Notes under the pieces: model-generated | Databases searched by the model: none | What the model saw: only the letters and a program-made list of their open reading frames with translations | What the model was told of the DNA's origin: nothing | From: Dehalococcoidales bacterium | Lineage (GTDB): Bacteria; Chloroflexota; Dehalococcoidia; Dehalococcoidales; ARS1013 | DNA: 7,906 nt | Direction: 5' to 3' | Assembly (NCBI GenBank): GCA_030672225.1 | Contig: DAOVGW010000051.1 | Span: 1-7,906 of the forward strand | Shown here: positions 1 to 5,487 of the stretch, in pieces | Layout: every line of letters starts with the position of its first letter | Position numbering within the stretch: position 1 is the stretch's first letter | Translations under genes and position numbers: made by a program

Positions 1-2
1 TA

Positions 3-82
3 TATCTACCTCACCCCTTGTATCCCCCTCTCCTTCAAAGGAGATGGGGAAGGGTTTTTATAAGAGGGGCTTTGCCCCTCTA
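3..82. repeat. Hairpin-rich intergenic repeat, copy 1 (downstream of dnaK)
   Basis: This copy shares three blocks, in the same order, with the sequence at 2662-2753. The first is a 16-base identical block at 3-18. The second is an inverted repeat at 24-49, a 10-bp stem with one C/T mismatch at 28/45 around loop TTCAAA. The third is a perfect 8-bp stem, AGAGGGGC (63-70) and GCCCCTCT (74-81), around TTT. A weaker resemblance continues to about 107, which would reach into the last codons of dnaK. Read in the operon direction it follows dnaK and ends in GGGGTGAGGTAG, a Shine-Dalgarno-like run about 5-10 bases from the window edge. The next gene (dnaJ by analogy) may therefore start just outside. 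No U-tract follows the hairpins, so I do not call a terminator. That the copies belong to a wider dispersed family is inference. Confidence 0.7.
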
Positions 83-99
83 GGACTCCCCGTCTATAG

Positions 100-2022
100 T
101 TATACCTCGCGGAATTCACCCTCCACGGTGCCTTCTTCTCCTTCTTTACCGGGAGGGGCTTCGCCTTCTGGCGGTGTCTCCTCAGCCGGCGGTGCCTCAC
201 CACTCGGGGGGGGCGGCGGCTGTTGCTGATAGACAGCGGCGCCTACCTTCTGCATAGCATCGGATAGCTCCTTCATTGCGTGGCGGACAGCCTCAATATC
301 TGTCCCCTGGAGTGCCGAGCGCACCGCAGCAACCTTATCCTCCACTTCCTTGTTCAGGTCGGCTGGTATCTTATCCTTCTGCTCCCTGAGCGTTTTTTCG
401 GCAGTATAAGCCAGAGTATCAGCCGCATTCTTGGTCTCCACCTCTTCACGCCGCTTGGCATCCTCAGTAGCGTGTACCTCTGCCTCCTGTCTCATCTTCT
501 CCACATCTTCCTTGGACAGCCCACTAGAAGCGGTAATGGTTATTTTCTGCTCCTTACCGGTGCCTTTATCAAGAGCCTTAACACTTAAGATACCATTGGC
601 ATCTATATCAAAGCTGACCTCAATCTGGGGCACACCCCTCGGCGCCGACAGGATACCATCAAGCATAAACCGTCCCAGTGTCCTATTATCGGCCGCCATC
701 GGTCTTTCTCCCTGCATAACATGAATCTCAACGCTGGGCTGATTATCAGCCGCGGTAGAAAAAATCTGACTCTTAGAGGTAGGGATGGTGGTATTACGGA
801 GGATAAGGGGAGTCGCCACCCCACCCAGTGTCTCAAGTCCAAGGGTAAGCGGCGTAACATCAAGAAGGAGCACATCTTTGACCTCCCCTTTGAGCACACC
901 AGCCTGGATAGCGGCGCCTATCGCCACTACCTCATCAGGGTTAACCCCCTTGTGGAGTTCTTTACCAAAGAATTTCTTCACCTTCTCCTGTACCAGTGGC
1001 ATTCTGGTCTGTCCGCCAACCAAGACTACCTCATCAACCTGAGCGGCAGTCTTGCCAGCATCGGCTAATGCCCGCTTACAGGGACCCAGCGTCTTTTCTA
1101 CCAGCTCCATCACCAGCTGTTCCAGCTTGGCCCGGGTAAGGGTAATGTTAAGGTGTTTGGGGCCACTGGCGTCAGCGGTGATAAAGGGGAGATTCACCTC
1201 GGTCTTCTGAACAGTAGACAGCTCAATCTTGGCCTTTTCGCCAGCTTCCTTCAGCCGCTGCAAGGCCGTCTTATCCTGCTTGAGGTCTATGCCCTGGTCC
1301 TTCTTGAACTCATCAACTAACCAGTCCATAACCCTCTGGTCAAAATCATCACCGCCGAGGTGGGTATCACCGTTGGTTGACTTGACCTGAAAGGTACCCT
1401 CGCCCAGCTCCAGGATGGATATATCAAAGGTGCCACCACCGAGGTCATAGACGGCGATAGTCTCGTCCTTTTTTTTATCCAGTCCATAGGCCAGTGAGGC
1501 AGCGGTTGGTTCGTTGATTATCCTTAAGACCTTAAGCCCGGCTATCTGTCCGGCATCTTTAGTTGCCTGCCGCTGGCTATCGTTAAAATAGGCAGGTGCT
1601 GTTATCACTGCCTCAGTAACCTTCTCCCCCAGGTAGGCTTCGGCGTCTGTCTTCAGTTTTTGCAAAATCATGGCTGAGATTTCAGCCGGGCTATATTCCT
1701 GGTTACCCATCGTCACTTTGGCATCACCATTGGTTGCCTTGGTTATCTTAAAAGGTAGTAACTTTCTATCCCGCTCCACTGAAGGCTCATCATACTTGCG
1801 CCCCATCAAGCGCTTGACGCTGAAGATGGTGTTTTCCGGGTTGGTAATAGCCTGACGCCTGGCTATCTGCCCCACCAGGCGCTCACCACTCTTGCTCACC
1901 GCTACTACCGATGGTGTGATACGACCGCCCTCAGCGTTAGGGATAACCGTGGGCTCTCCTCCCTCCATCACCGACACCACCGAAAAAGTGGTGCCCAAAT
2001 CAATACCTATTACCTTTGACAT
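100..2022 (-). CDS. dnaK: Chaperone protein DnaK (Hsp70)
   Basis: ATP-dependent Hsp70 chaperone of the cytoplasm, which binds unfolded segments and works with DnaJ and GrpE. The 640 residues match the usual family length. The nucleotide-binding domain shows IDLGTT (7-12), Lys70 in the FSVKRL context, phosphate-2 motif DLGGGTFD (193-200) and the adenosine motif VGGQTR (335-340). The interdomain linker VLLLDVTP lies at 384-391, followed by a beta-rich substrate domain with MQGER (436-440) and a helical lid (about 500-595). The tail (599-631) is rich in Pro, Glu and Gly with a run of five prolines, and the end GEFREV resembles the conserved acidic DnaK terminus. The ATG is fixed by a strong SD, AAGGAGG (2037-2031 on the minus strand), 8 bases upstream. 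It follows grpE with an 81-base spacer. No CIRCE lies directly before it, so heat control probably comes from the promoter upstream of hrcA. Confidence 0.99.
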   Translation of the reverse strand: MSKVIGIDLGTTFSVVSVMEGGEPTVIPNAEGGRITPSVVAVSKSGERLVGQIARRQAITNPENTIFSVKRLMGRKYDEPSVERDRKLLPFKITKATNGDAKVTMGNQEYSPAEISAMILQKLKTDAEAYLGEKVTEAVITAPAYFNDSQRQATKDAGQIAGLKVLRIINEPTAASLAYGLDKKKDETIAVYDLGGGTFDISILELGEGTFQVKSTNGDTHLGGDDFDQRVMDWLVDEFKKDQGIDLKQDKTALQRLKEAGEKAKIELSTVQKTEVNLPFITADASGPKHLNITLTRAKLEQLVMELVEKTLGPCKRALADAGKTAAQVDEVVLVGGQTRMPLVQEKVKKFFGKELHKGVNPDEVVAIGAAIQAGVLKGEVKDVLLLDVTPLTLGLETLGGVATPLILRNTTIPTSKSQIFSTAADNQPSVEIHVMQGERPMAADNRTLGRFMLDGILSAPRGVPQIEVSFDIDANGILSVKALDKGTGKEQKITITASSGLSKEDVEKMRQEAEVHATEDAKRREEVETKNAADTLAYTAEKTLREQKDKIPADLNKEVEDKVAAVRSALQGTDIEAVRHAMKELSDAMQKVGAAVYQQQPPPPPSGEAPPAEETPPEGEAPPGKEGEEGTVEGEFREV

Positions 2023-2103
2023 TGTTTATTCCTCCTTAAGTTAAAGTAAAGGGTTTGCCAAACTCAAAGAGTCTTTTAACCCTCTATCCTTCTGCGGAAG
2101 GAT
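2023..2103 (-). other. grpE-dnaK spacer with stem-loop and dnaK SD
   Basis: The 81-base spacer starts, in transcript direction, with a perfect 7-bp stem directly behind the grpE stop: ATCCTTC (2086-2092) and GAAGGAT (2097-2103) around a 4-base loop. A longer-range pair AGGGTT (2050-2055) and AACCCT (2078-2083) encloses two short odd palindromes, GTTTG-C-CAAAC (2053-2063) and AAAGA-G-TCTTT (2066-2076). The strong dnaK Shine-Dalgarno AAGGAGG is at 2031-2037. No U-run follows the stem, so it is more likely a processing or stability element, or nothing, than a terminator. The structure is read by eye only. Confidence 0.5.
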
Positions 2104-2658
2104 TCATCCTGATGTTTTAGCTTCCTCTGCTCCTTCACCACTACCAACAGCTACCACCGCCGCCCGAAGAACCCTGTCATGTAGCCTGTAGCCCTTTCGC
2201 AGTTCCTTGACCACCATCCCCTCTCTGCCCTTAGTGCGCATCGCCGCTTCGTGTAGGTTGGGGTCAAAGGGCTCACCCTCAGCCGCAATAGGCGTAAGCC
2301 CCTGTGCCTTAAGGCTTTCCCGGAGCTTGCGCCCAATGAGCCGGATGCCATCTACCCAGGCAAGCTTTCTCAGGCGGGGCGGAACAGAATCAAGAGCTCG
2401 CTCCAAATCGTCAAGAACAGGCAGCAGGCTAAGGATAAGGGCAGAATTGGCAAATTTCCCCGTCTCATGCCTATCCTGCTCGGTACGCCGCTTATAGTTA
2501 ATGAAGTCAGCCCGGGCTCTCTGCCAGTTAGCCAAGTAGCTTTCCGCCTTGGTCTTTTCCTCAGCCAGAGCCTTCTTTAATACCTCTATATCCTCTGTCT
2601 CAGCAACCTCCGCTTCTACTTTAGTGCTTTGTTCTTCCTCTGGCTCTTGTTGAATCAT
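2104..2658 (-). CDS. grpE: Nucleotide exchange factor GrpE
   Basis: Cochaperone that releases ADP from DnaK and so resets its substrate cycle. It acts as a dimer in the cytoplasm. The 184 residues are typical. An acidic, disordered N-terminus (1-22) is followed by the long charged dimerisation helix (about 23-68, containing NWQRARADFINYKRR). The four-helix part holds LLPVLDDLERAL (78-89), and the C-terminal beta wing carries the family signature FDPNLHEAA (131-139) and GYRLHDRVLRAAVVAVG (156-172). The ATG has a GAGG (2671-2668) 9 bases upstream, and this SD lies inside repeat copy 2. It sits between hrcA (259-base spacer) and dnaK (81-base spacer) in the same orientation, the classical HrcA-controlled chaperone order. 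Nothing in the protein looks unusual. Confidence 0.98.
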   Translation of the reverse strand: MIQQEPEEEQSTKVEAEVAETEDIEVLKKALAEEKTKAESYLANWQRARADFINYKRRTEQDRHETGKFANSALILSLLPVLDDLERALDSVPPRLRKLAWVDGIRLIGRKLRESLKAQGLTPIAAEGEPFDPNLHEAAMRTKGREGMVVKELRKGYRLHDRVLRAAVVAVGSGEGAEEAKTSG

Positions 2659-2661
2659 TGT

Positions 2662-2780
2662 TATCTACCTCACCCCTCGAAGAGTCTTCGACCTTGGTCC
2701 CCCTCTCCTTCAAAAGAGAGGGGGAGGGAAAGAAAGAGGGGCTACGCCCCTCTGAGACACCCTGTCAGGCGATACCTCCT
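2662..2780. repeat. Hairpin-rich intergenic repeat, copy 2 (hrcA-grpE spacer)
   Basis: This is the second copy of the element at 3-82. It contains the 16-base block (2662-2677), then a 13-base odd palindrome CGAAGA-G-TCTTCG (2678-2690) absent from copy 1. Next is a perfect 9-bp stem CCCCCTCTC (2699-2707) and GAGAGGGGG (2716-2724), and then the same 8-bp AGAGGGGC/GCCCCTCT stem (2735-2742, 2746-2753) with loop TAC instead of TTT. The first stem is mismatch-free here. The grpE-proximal end contains GAGGTAG, which serves as the grpE ribosome-binding site. The tail ends with an AAGGAGGT on the minus strand (2781-2774) that has no start codon close by. Function is unknown; RNA stability, attenuation or a degenerate mobile repeat are possible. 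Confidence 0.72.
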
Positions 2781-2807
2781 TAAAAGAATAAGGGGACTAG
2801 GTTATAC

Positions 2808-2869
2808 AAGAGAGGCTTTTCACCCCACAAAAACTTTGTTTTTCTGGGGGCCCCGTATTCGCCTCTCTT
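2808..2869. repeat. Nested inverted repeat in hrcA-grpE spacer
   Basis: The outer arms AAGAGAGGC (2808-2816) and GCCTCTCTT (2861-2869) are perfect complements. Between them lies a second inverted repeat at 2823-2849. Its inner pairs are AAAAAC (2829-2834) and GTTTTT (2838-2843) around TTT. One C/C mismatch follows, then CCCCA pairs with TGGGG. The outer left arm plus TTT resembles the hairpin at 63-73 (AAGAGGGGCTTT), which suggests a related hairpin with extra sequence in its loop. It lies 49 bases beyond the hrcA stop in transcript direction. The inner stem has an A-rich side in one direction and T-rich in the other, but no U-run follows the whole structure, so it is not a standard terminator. 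Confidence 0.65.
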
Positions 2870-2917
2870 TAACTCTCCTTTTATCATCTACTCCTTATCA
2901 ATTGACCTCGGGCAAGC

Positions 2918-3949
2918 TCAACTCGACAGGGGGTTCCCTCCGTACAGCTCAGCCACCAGCCCGCTCATCAATAATGACAGGTAGCCTACAGTGGAAATGG
3001 CGTGAGCATAAGGCATCCGAGTAGGTCCGATGACGCCTATAGTGCCGACAGCCTCATCAGGTAGCCCATAGCGGCTGATGACGACACTCAAGTCTTGGAT
3101 AACCTCTGCCTTATTTTCCTGACCGATAATTACCTGCACCCCGGAGCCTTCCAGACCCTCAGGGACTGTAACCCCCACCAGTCTTCTTTGCTCAACTAAT
3201 TCCATCAGGGGCAGTATCCGCTGGCCACGGCTGAATTCTGGCTGGTTAAGCATAAAGTGCAGGCCATCAATATAAAGCTCCTCATGCTCCTGCCTATCTT
3301 CAGCCTTCATCATCTCCAACAGGCAATCAGTCACCTGTTGCTCGACAGGGGAGAGTGCCACCTTTTTAGCCCGAATCTGTAAGCGAGTCAAGCCGGAATA
3401 AGCAGCATTTAGCTGATTTGCCATGACTGCCAAATCAGCTTGAGACATAACCTGGTCAAAGGTTACTAGCTGCTGCCTGACCCTAGCCCCACGAAGGACA
3501 AGGACAGCTAGCGCCAGATTATCATGTAACAAAACCAACTCAAAATGCTTAAACTGGCCAGCCGCTGGCCTGGGCATAGTAACTATGGCTATATTGTGCA
3601 CCCGCTGAGCTATAAGTGTTACCGCCAGATTTAACCATTCCTCCAGTTCTTTTTCCACCTGGTGAAAAAGGTGGCTTATTAGGAGCTGCTCAGCCAAGGG
3701 AAGTTCAACATCCTTTAGTGTCCCCACATAATAGCGGTAGCCCTTATCCGAAGGTATACTCCCCGCCGCATGATGAGGGCGAAAGATGTAACCCTCCTCT
3801 TCTAAGCGCGTCATCTCATTGCGAATAGTAGCTGAGCTTACCGTCAGTCCACAGTCATCAACAACACTCGCCGACGACACCGGTAGCGCCCGGGAAATAT
3901 ACTGCCTGGCAATGGAGTTGAGTATCATCGCCGCCCTGGGACACAACAT
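2918..3949 (-). CDS. hrcA: Heat-inducible transcription repressor HrcA
   Basis: Repressor of class I heat-shock genes that binds CIRCE operators. In the known model GroEL keeps it active and heat releases it. From ATG 3949 it has 343 residues, the usual size. The N-terminal winged helix (about 1-78) shows VSSATIRNEMTRLEEEGY (37-54), which includes the recognition helix. The wing segment RPHHAAGSIPSDKGYRYYV (57-75) follows. The middle is a GAF-like dimerisation and regulatory domain. The end has the hallmark IGVIGPTRMPYAHAIS (304-319). A TTG two codons' worth upstream (3952) keeps the frame open, but AGGAGG (3960-3955) is only 3 bases from TTG and 6 from the ATG, so the ATG is preferred. It is first in the hrcA-grpE-dnaK operon and has a CIRCE-like site just upstream, which points to autoregulation. 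Confidence 0.98.
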   Translation of the reverse strand: MLCPRAAMILNSIARQYISRALPVSSASVVDDCGLTVSSATIRNEMTRLEEEGYIFRPHHAAGSIPSDKGYRYYVGTLKDVELPLAEQLLISHLFHQVEKELEEWLNLAVTLIAQRVHNIAIVTMPRPAAGQFKHFELVLLHDNLALAVLVLRGARVRQQLVTFDQVMSQADLAVMANQLNAAYSGLTRLQIRAKKVALSPVEQQVTDCLLEMMKAEDRQEHEELYIDGLHFMLNQPEFSRGQRILPLMELVEQRRLVGVTVPEGLEGSGVQVIIGQENKAEVIQDLSVVISRYGLPDEAVGTIGVIGPTRMPYAHAISTVGYLSLLMSGLVAELYGGNPLSS

Positions 3950-3962
3950 CAAAAGCCTCCTG

Positions 3963-3989
3963 TTAGCAATCTAAGCCTGAGACTGCTAA
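3963..3989 (-). promoter_or_regulatory. Imperfect CIRCE operator (HrcA binding site)
   Basis: The arms TTAGCAATC (3963-3971) and GACTGCTAA (3981-3989) are separated by exactly 9 bases. The consensus CIRCE is TTAGCACTC-N9-GAGTGCTAA, so each arm differs at one position (C to A in the left arm, G to C in the right). Both changes fall in the inner third of the arms, and they leave the arms imperfectly complementary to each other. The site lies at the predicted transcription start of the hrcA promoter and ends 13 bases before the hrcA ATG, an ideal place for repression. I see no second CIRCE in the window. HrcA binding is inferred from the known family operator. Confidence 0.88.
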
Positions 3990-3994
3990 GTAAT

Positions 3995-4023
3995 AATCTA
4001 GCATTTTTAGTCACTCTTGTCAA
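3995..4023 (-). promoter_or_regulatory. Promoter of the hrcA-grpE-dnaK operon
   Basis: On the minus strand TTGACA (4023-4018) is a perfect -35 box. A 17-base spacer follows, then TAGATT (4000-3995), which matches TATAAT at four of six positions. The start would fall near 3988, inside the CIRCE-like operator. The -35 is embedded in a 6+1+6 palindrome, CTCTTG-T-CAAGAG (4014-4026), which could be chance or an extra operator. This looks like a vegetative sigma-factor promoter controlled by HrcA rather than one read by a special heat-shock sigma factor. Confidence 0.8.
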
Positions 4024-4049
4024 GAGAAAATGGGAATTTTCCATACCAG

Positions 4050-4079
4050 TTGACACTAGACGAACGCCGGTAGTAGTAT
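4050..4079 (+). promoter_or_regulatory. Divergent promoter of the membrane-protein gene
   Basis: TTGACA (4050-4055) is followed after 18 bases by TAGTAT (4074-4079), four of six matches to TATAAT. Its -35 box is 26 bases from that of the hrcA promoter, so the two promoters stand back to back. The start would be about 4085-4087, right before an ATG at 4088. The site is over 60 bases away from the CIRCE-like element, so direct control by HrcA looks unlikely. Confidence 0.65.
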
Positions 4080-4087
4080 TGGTGGGT

Positions 4088-4126
4088 ATGGCTCTAACTC
4101 ATAGCACGGTGGTCTTGGCAGAATGA
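4088..4126 (+). other. Possible 12-codon leader ORF coupled by ATGA
   Basis: ATG at 4088 opens a short frame (MALTHSTVVLAE) whose TGA (4124-4126) overlaps the ATG of the following membrane-protein gene (4123-4125) as ATGA. The predicted transcription start lies at about 4085-4087, so this ATG would be at or within a few bases of the RNA 5' end and could be read leaderless. The downstream gene has only a weak SD (CGGTGG, 4107-4112), which would suit translational coupling. A 12-codon frame can easily arise by chance, so this is tentative. Confidence 0.3.
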
Positions 4127-5367
4127 ACTCCCTTAAGAGCTCAGCTATTGGTCTTTTAAGCTCCCTTCTTTTCCTATCCCTAACCGTTTTCGGTTTAGTC
4201 CTGACGCTAAACATGACGGTGCTCAACGCCGACTTCGTCACCTCTCAACTGGATAAGCTTGATATGTCCTCTCTAGTAGAAGAGGCCATCAGCCAGCAAG
4301 GCTCTGAAGAAGAGTTGCCGGAAGAGTTCAGGACCGCCCTGGTTGATGCCATACCCAAAGTTGAACCCTTGGTAAAAGAACAGGTAACTGCCGCCATCTA
4401 CCCTATCTATGACTACCTGTTAGGGGAAAGCCCAGACCTGGACCTGGCAGATACGCTATACGACACCATCCTCATTCCAGACCTCATTGTCTCCTTACTG
4501 GATGAGCTTGATATATCTGCCCTTGCAGAAGAATTTTTAGAAGAGTTGCCAGATGGCGAGGGAGTCTCCCAAGAAGAAGATTATTTGCTCTGGGCCTTTC
4601 TTGAGGCTTCAGATGATATCATTGCCGAACTTGAACCCTGGATAAAAGAACAGGTAAGTGCCGCTGTCTACCCCGTCTATGACTACCTGCTAGGAGAAAG
4701 CCAAAGCCTGAGCCTGGTAATCTCCCTGGAGCCGGCGAAGGAAAGCGTAAGAGATGCCCTGCGGCCGGTCTTTTTGGAATCACCACCACCGGAGTTTGCC
4801 GACTTACCACTAGCTGAACTCGAGCAGGAATTTAATGACTCCTGGGATGAGTTTTGGAATGAGCTTTGGGGAAATATTACTCAAGAGTCACCCCAATTTG
4901 AGTTTACCGGAAGCTCACTGAGCCTTGAGACACCGGCTGAGATTGCCGAGCTAAAGACAGATATTACCGAGGCACTGGTAGAAGCTGAGGAGGCGCTTGG
5001 GGAGGCAAGGGAATACATTGGTTATTACCAAACCGGCTTCGGCATTCTAATCGTCTTTATGTTGCTATTGGTTGGGGGTATTATCCTCATTAAGCGTGAG
5101 GTGAGGGGTGCCAGCCGTATCTTAGGCATAACCTTCCTTAGTTATGGAATACTTGAGTTCGTGGGTATTTTCATCGCCAGAAACTTAGCCCAAACGCAGA
5201 TAGCGATAGTCCTGCCTGATATACCATCATCGCTCCAGACATGGCTAGAGCAACTGGTTGGCAGTTCTTCAGCTCCGCTACAAACGTTCTGCATTGTTCT
5301 TATTGTAGTCGGAGCCGCCCTTCTTGCCGTCTCCTTTATCTACCGGCGGAACCAGTCCACAGAGTGA
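4123..5367 (+). CDS. Membrane protein with duplicated extracytoplasmic region, function unknown
   Basis: I do not recognise a family. The 414 residues begin with a hydrophobic segment (about 9-30) that reads as a signal anchor. A long acidic region rich in Glu, Asp and Leu (31-304) follows, then three membrane helices (about 306-325, 331-352, 386-406). Positive residues KREVR (324-328) and YRR (407-409) fit a topology with cytoplasmic N- and C-termini and an outside acidic domain. That domain holds a repeat: LD-x-LD-(M/I)-S-x-L near 43-51 and 126-134, and KEQV-x-AA-x-YP-x-YDYLLGES at 85-103 and 175-193, exactly 90 residues apart. The part 203-300 is helical and Glu-rich and may form a coiled coil just before the membrane. 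The start at 4123 is chosen because the hydrophobic segment follows directly; its SD is weak (CGGTGG). It is divergent from hrcA, but I see no evidence for a role in heat shock. Confidence 0.9.
   Translation: MNSLKSSAIGLLSSLLFLSLTVFGLVLTLNMTVLNADFVTSQLDKLDMSSLVEEAISQQGSEEELPEEFRTALVDAIPKVEPLVKEQVTAAIYPIYDYLLGESPDLDLADTLYDTILIPDLIVSLLDELDISALAEEFLEELPDGEGVSQEEDYLLWAFLEASDDIIAELEPWIKEQVSAAVYPVYDYLLGESQSLSLVISLEPAKESVRDALRPVFLESPPPEFADLPLAELEQEFNDSWDEFWNELWGNITQESPQFEFTGSSLSLETPAEIAELKTDITEALVEAEEALGEAREYIGYYQTGFGILIVFMLLLVGGIILIKREVRGASRILGITFLSYGILEFVGIFIARNLAQTQIAIVLPDIPSSLQTWLEQLVGSSSAPLQTFCIVLIVVGAALLAVSFIYRRNQSTE
4360..4718 (+). repeat. Internal 270-bp-spaced gene duplication
   Basis: The stretch 4360-4448 recurs at 4630-4718 with about 15 differences in 89 bases by hand count, many at third codon positions. 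Both units encode EP-x-x-KEQV-x-AA followed by YP-x-YDYLLGES. Upstream of each unit a related LDxLD(M/I)SxL segment is found, so the duplicated unit is about 70-76 codons, with a few codons inserted or lost between copies. The level of nucleotide identity suggests either a fairly recent duplication or correction between the copies. Confidence 0.85.
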
Positions 5368-5427
5368 ACCAGAGCCCGAAAGCCCCACCACAACCCAAAA
5401 GGAGCCCGATTATCCTACTTTAACCTT

Positions 5428-5455
5428 TTTGAGAGCAAATATGTTATGCTATAAG
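5428..5455 (+). promoter_or_regulatory. Likely extended -10 promoter before the TatA-like gene
   Basis: TATAAG (5450-5455) is preceded by TG at the extended -10 position (5447-5448). A weak -35, TTTGAG (5428-5433), lies 16 bases upstream. It sits in the 120-base gap after the membrane-protein gene and 32 bases before the next ATG. The gap shows no clear terminator for the upstream gene, so read-through is also possible. Confidence 0.5.
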
Positions 5456-5487
5456 GCCATAAGCCAAGTTAAGGGCAGAGTTATATT

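Noticed and set aside
24..81. The hairpins after dnaK as an intrinsic terminator
   Set aside because: In the transcript direction the stems are followed by UUAUAAAAA and UACAAGGGG, not by a U-run, and dnaJ is expected to be co-transcribed.
6..203. Minus-strand frame of 65 codons over the end of dnaK
   Set aside because: It overlaps the dnaK C-terminus in another frame and is a basic low-complexity product of the GC-rich repeat, with no family features.
280..1068. Plus-strand frames of about 97-115 codons opposite dnaK
   Set aside because: All lie antisense to a highly conserved dnaK frame and their products show no domain features; they are shadows.
1..2869. CRISPR array made of the repeated hairpin blocks
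   Set aside because: Only two copies exist, 2.6 kb apart, with genes between them and no regular spacers or cas genes.
2023..2917. Second CIRCE site before grpE or dnaK
   Set aside because: I looked for TTAGCACTC-N9-GAGTGCTAA variants in both spacers and found none; the dyads there have other sequences and spacing.
3950..3952. TTG at 3952 as the hrcA start
   Set aside because: It would be only 3 bases behind AGGAGG, while the next codon ATG has a 6-base spacing; the ATG is preferred.
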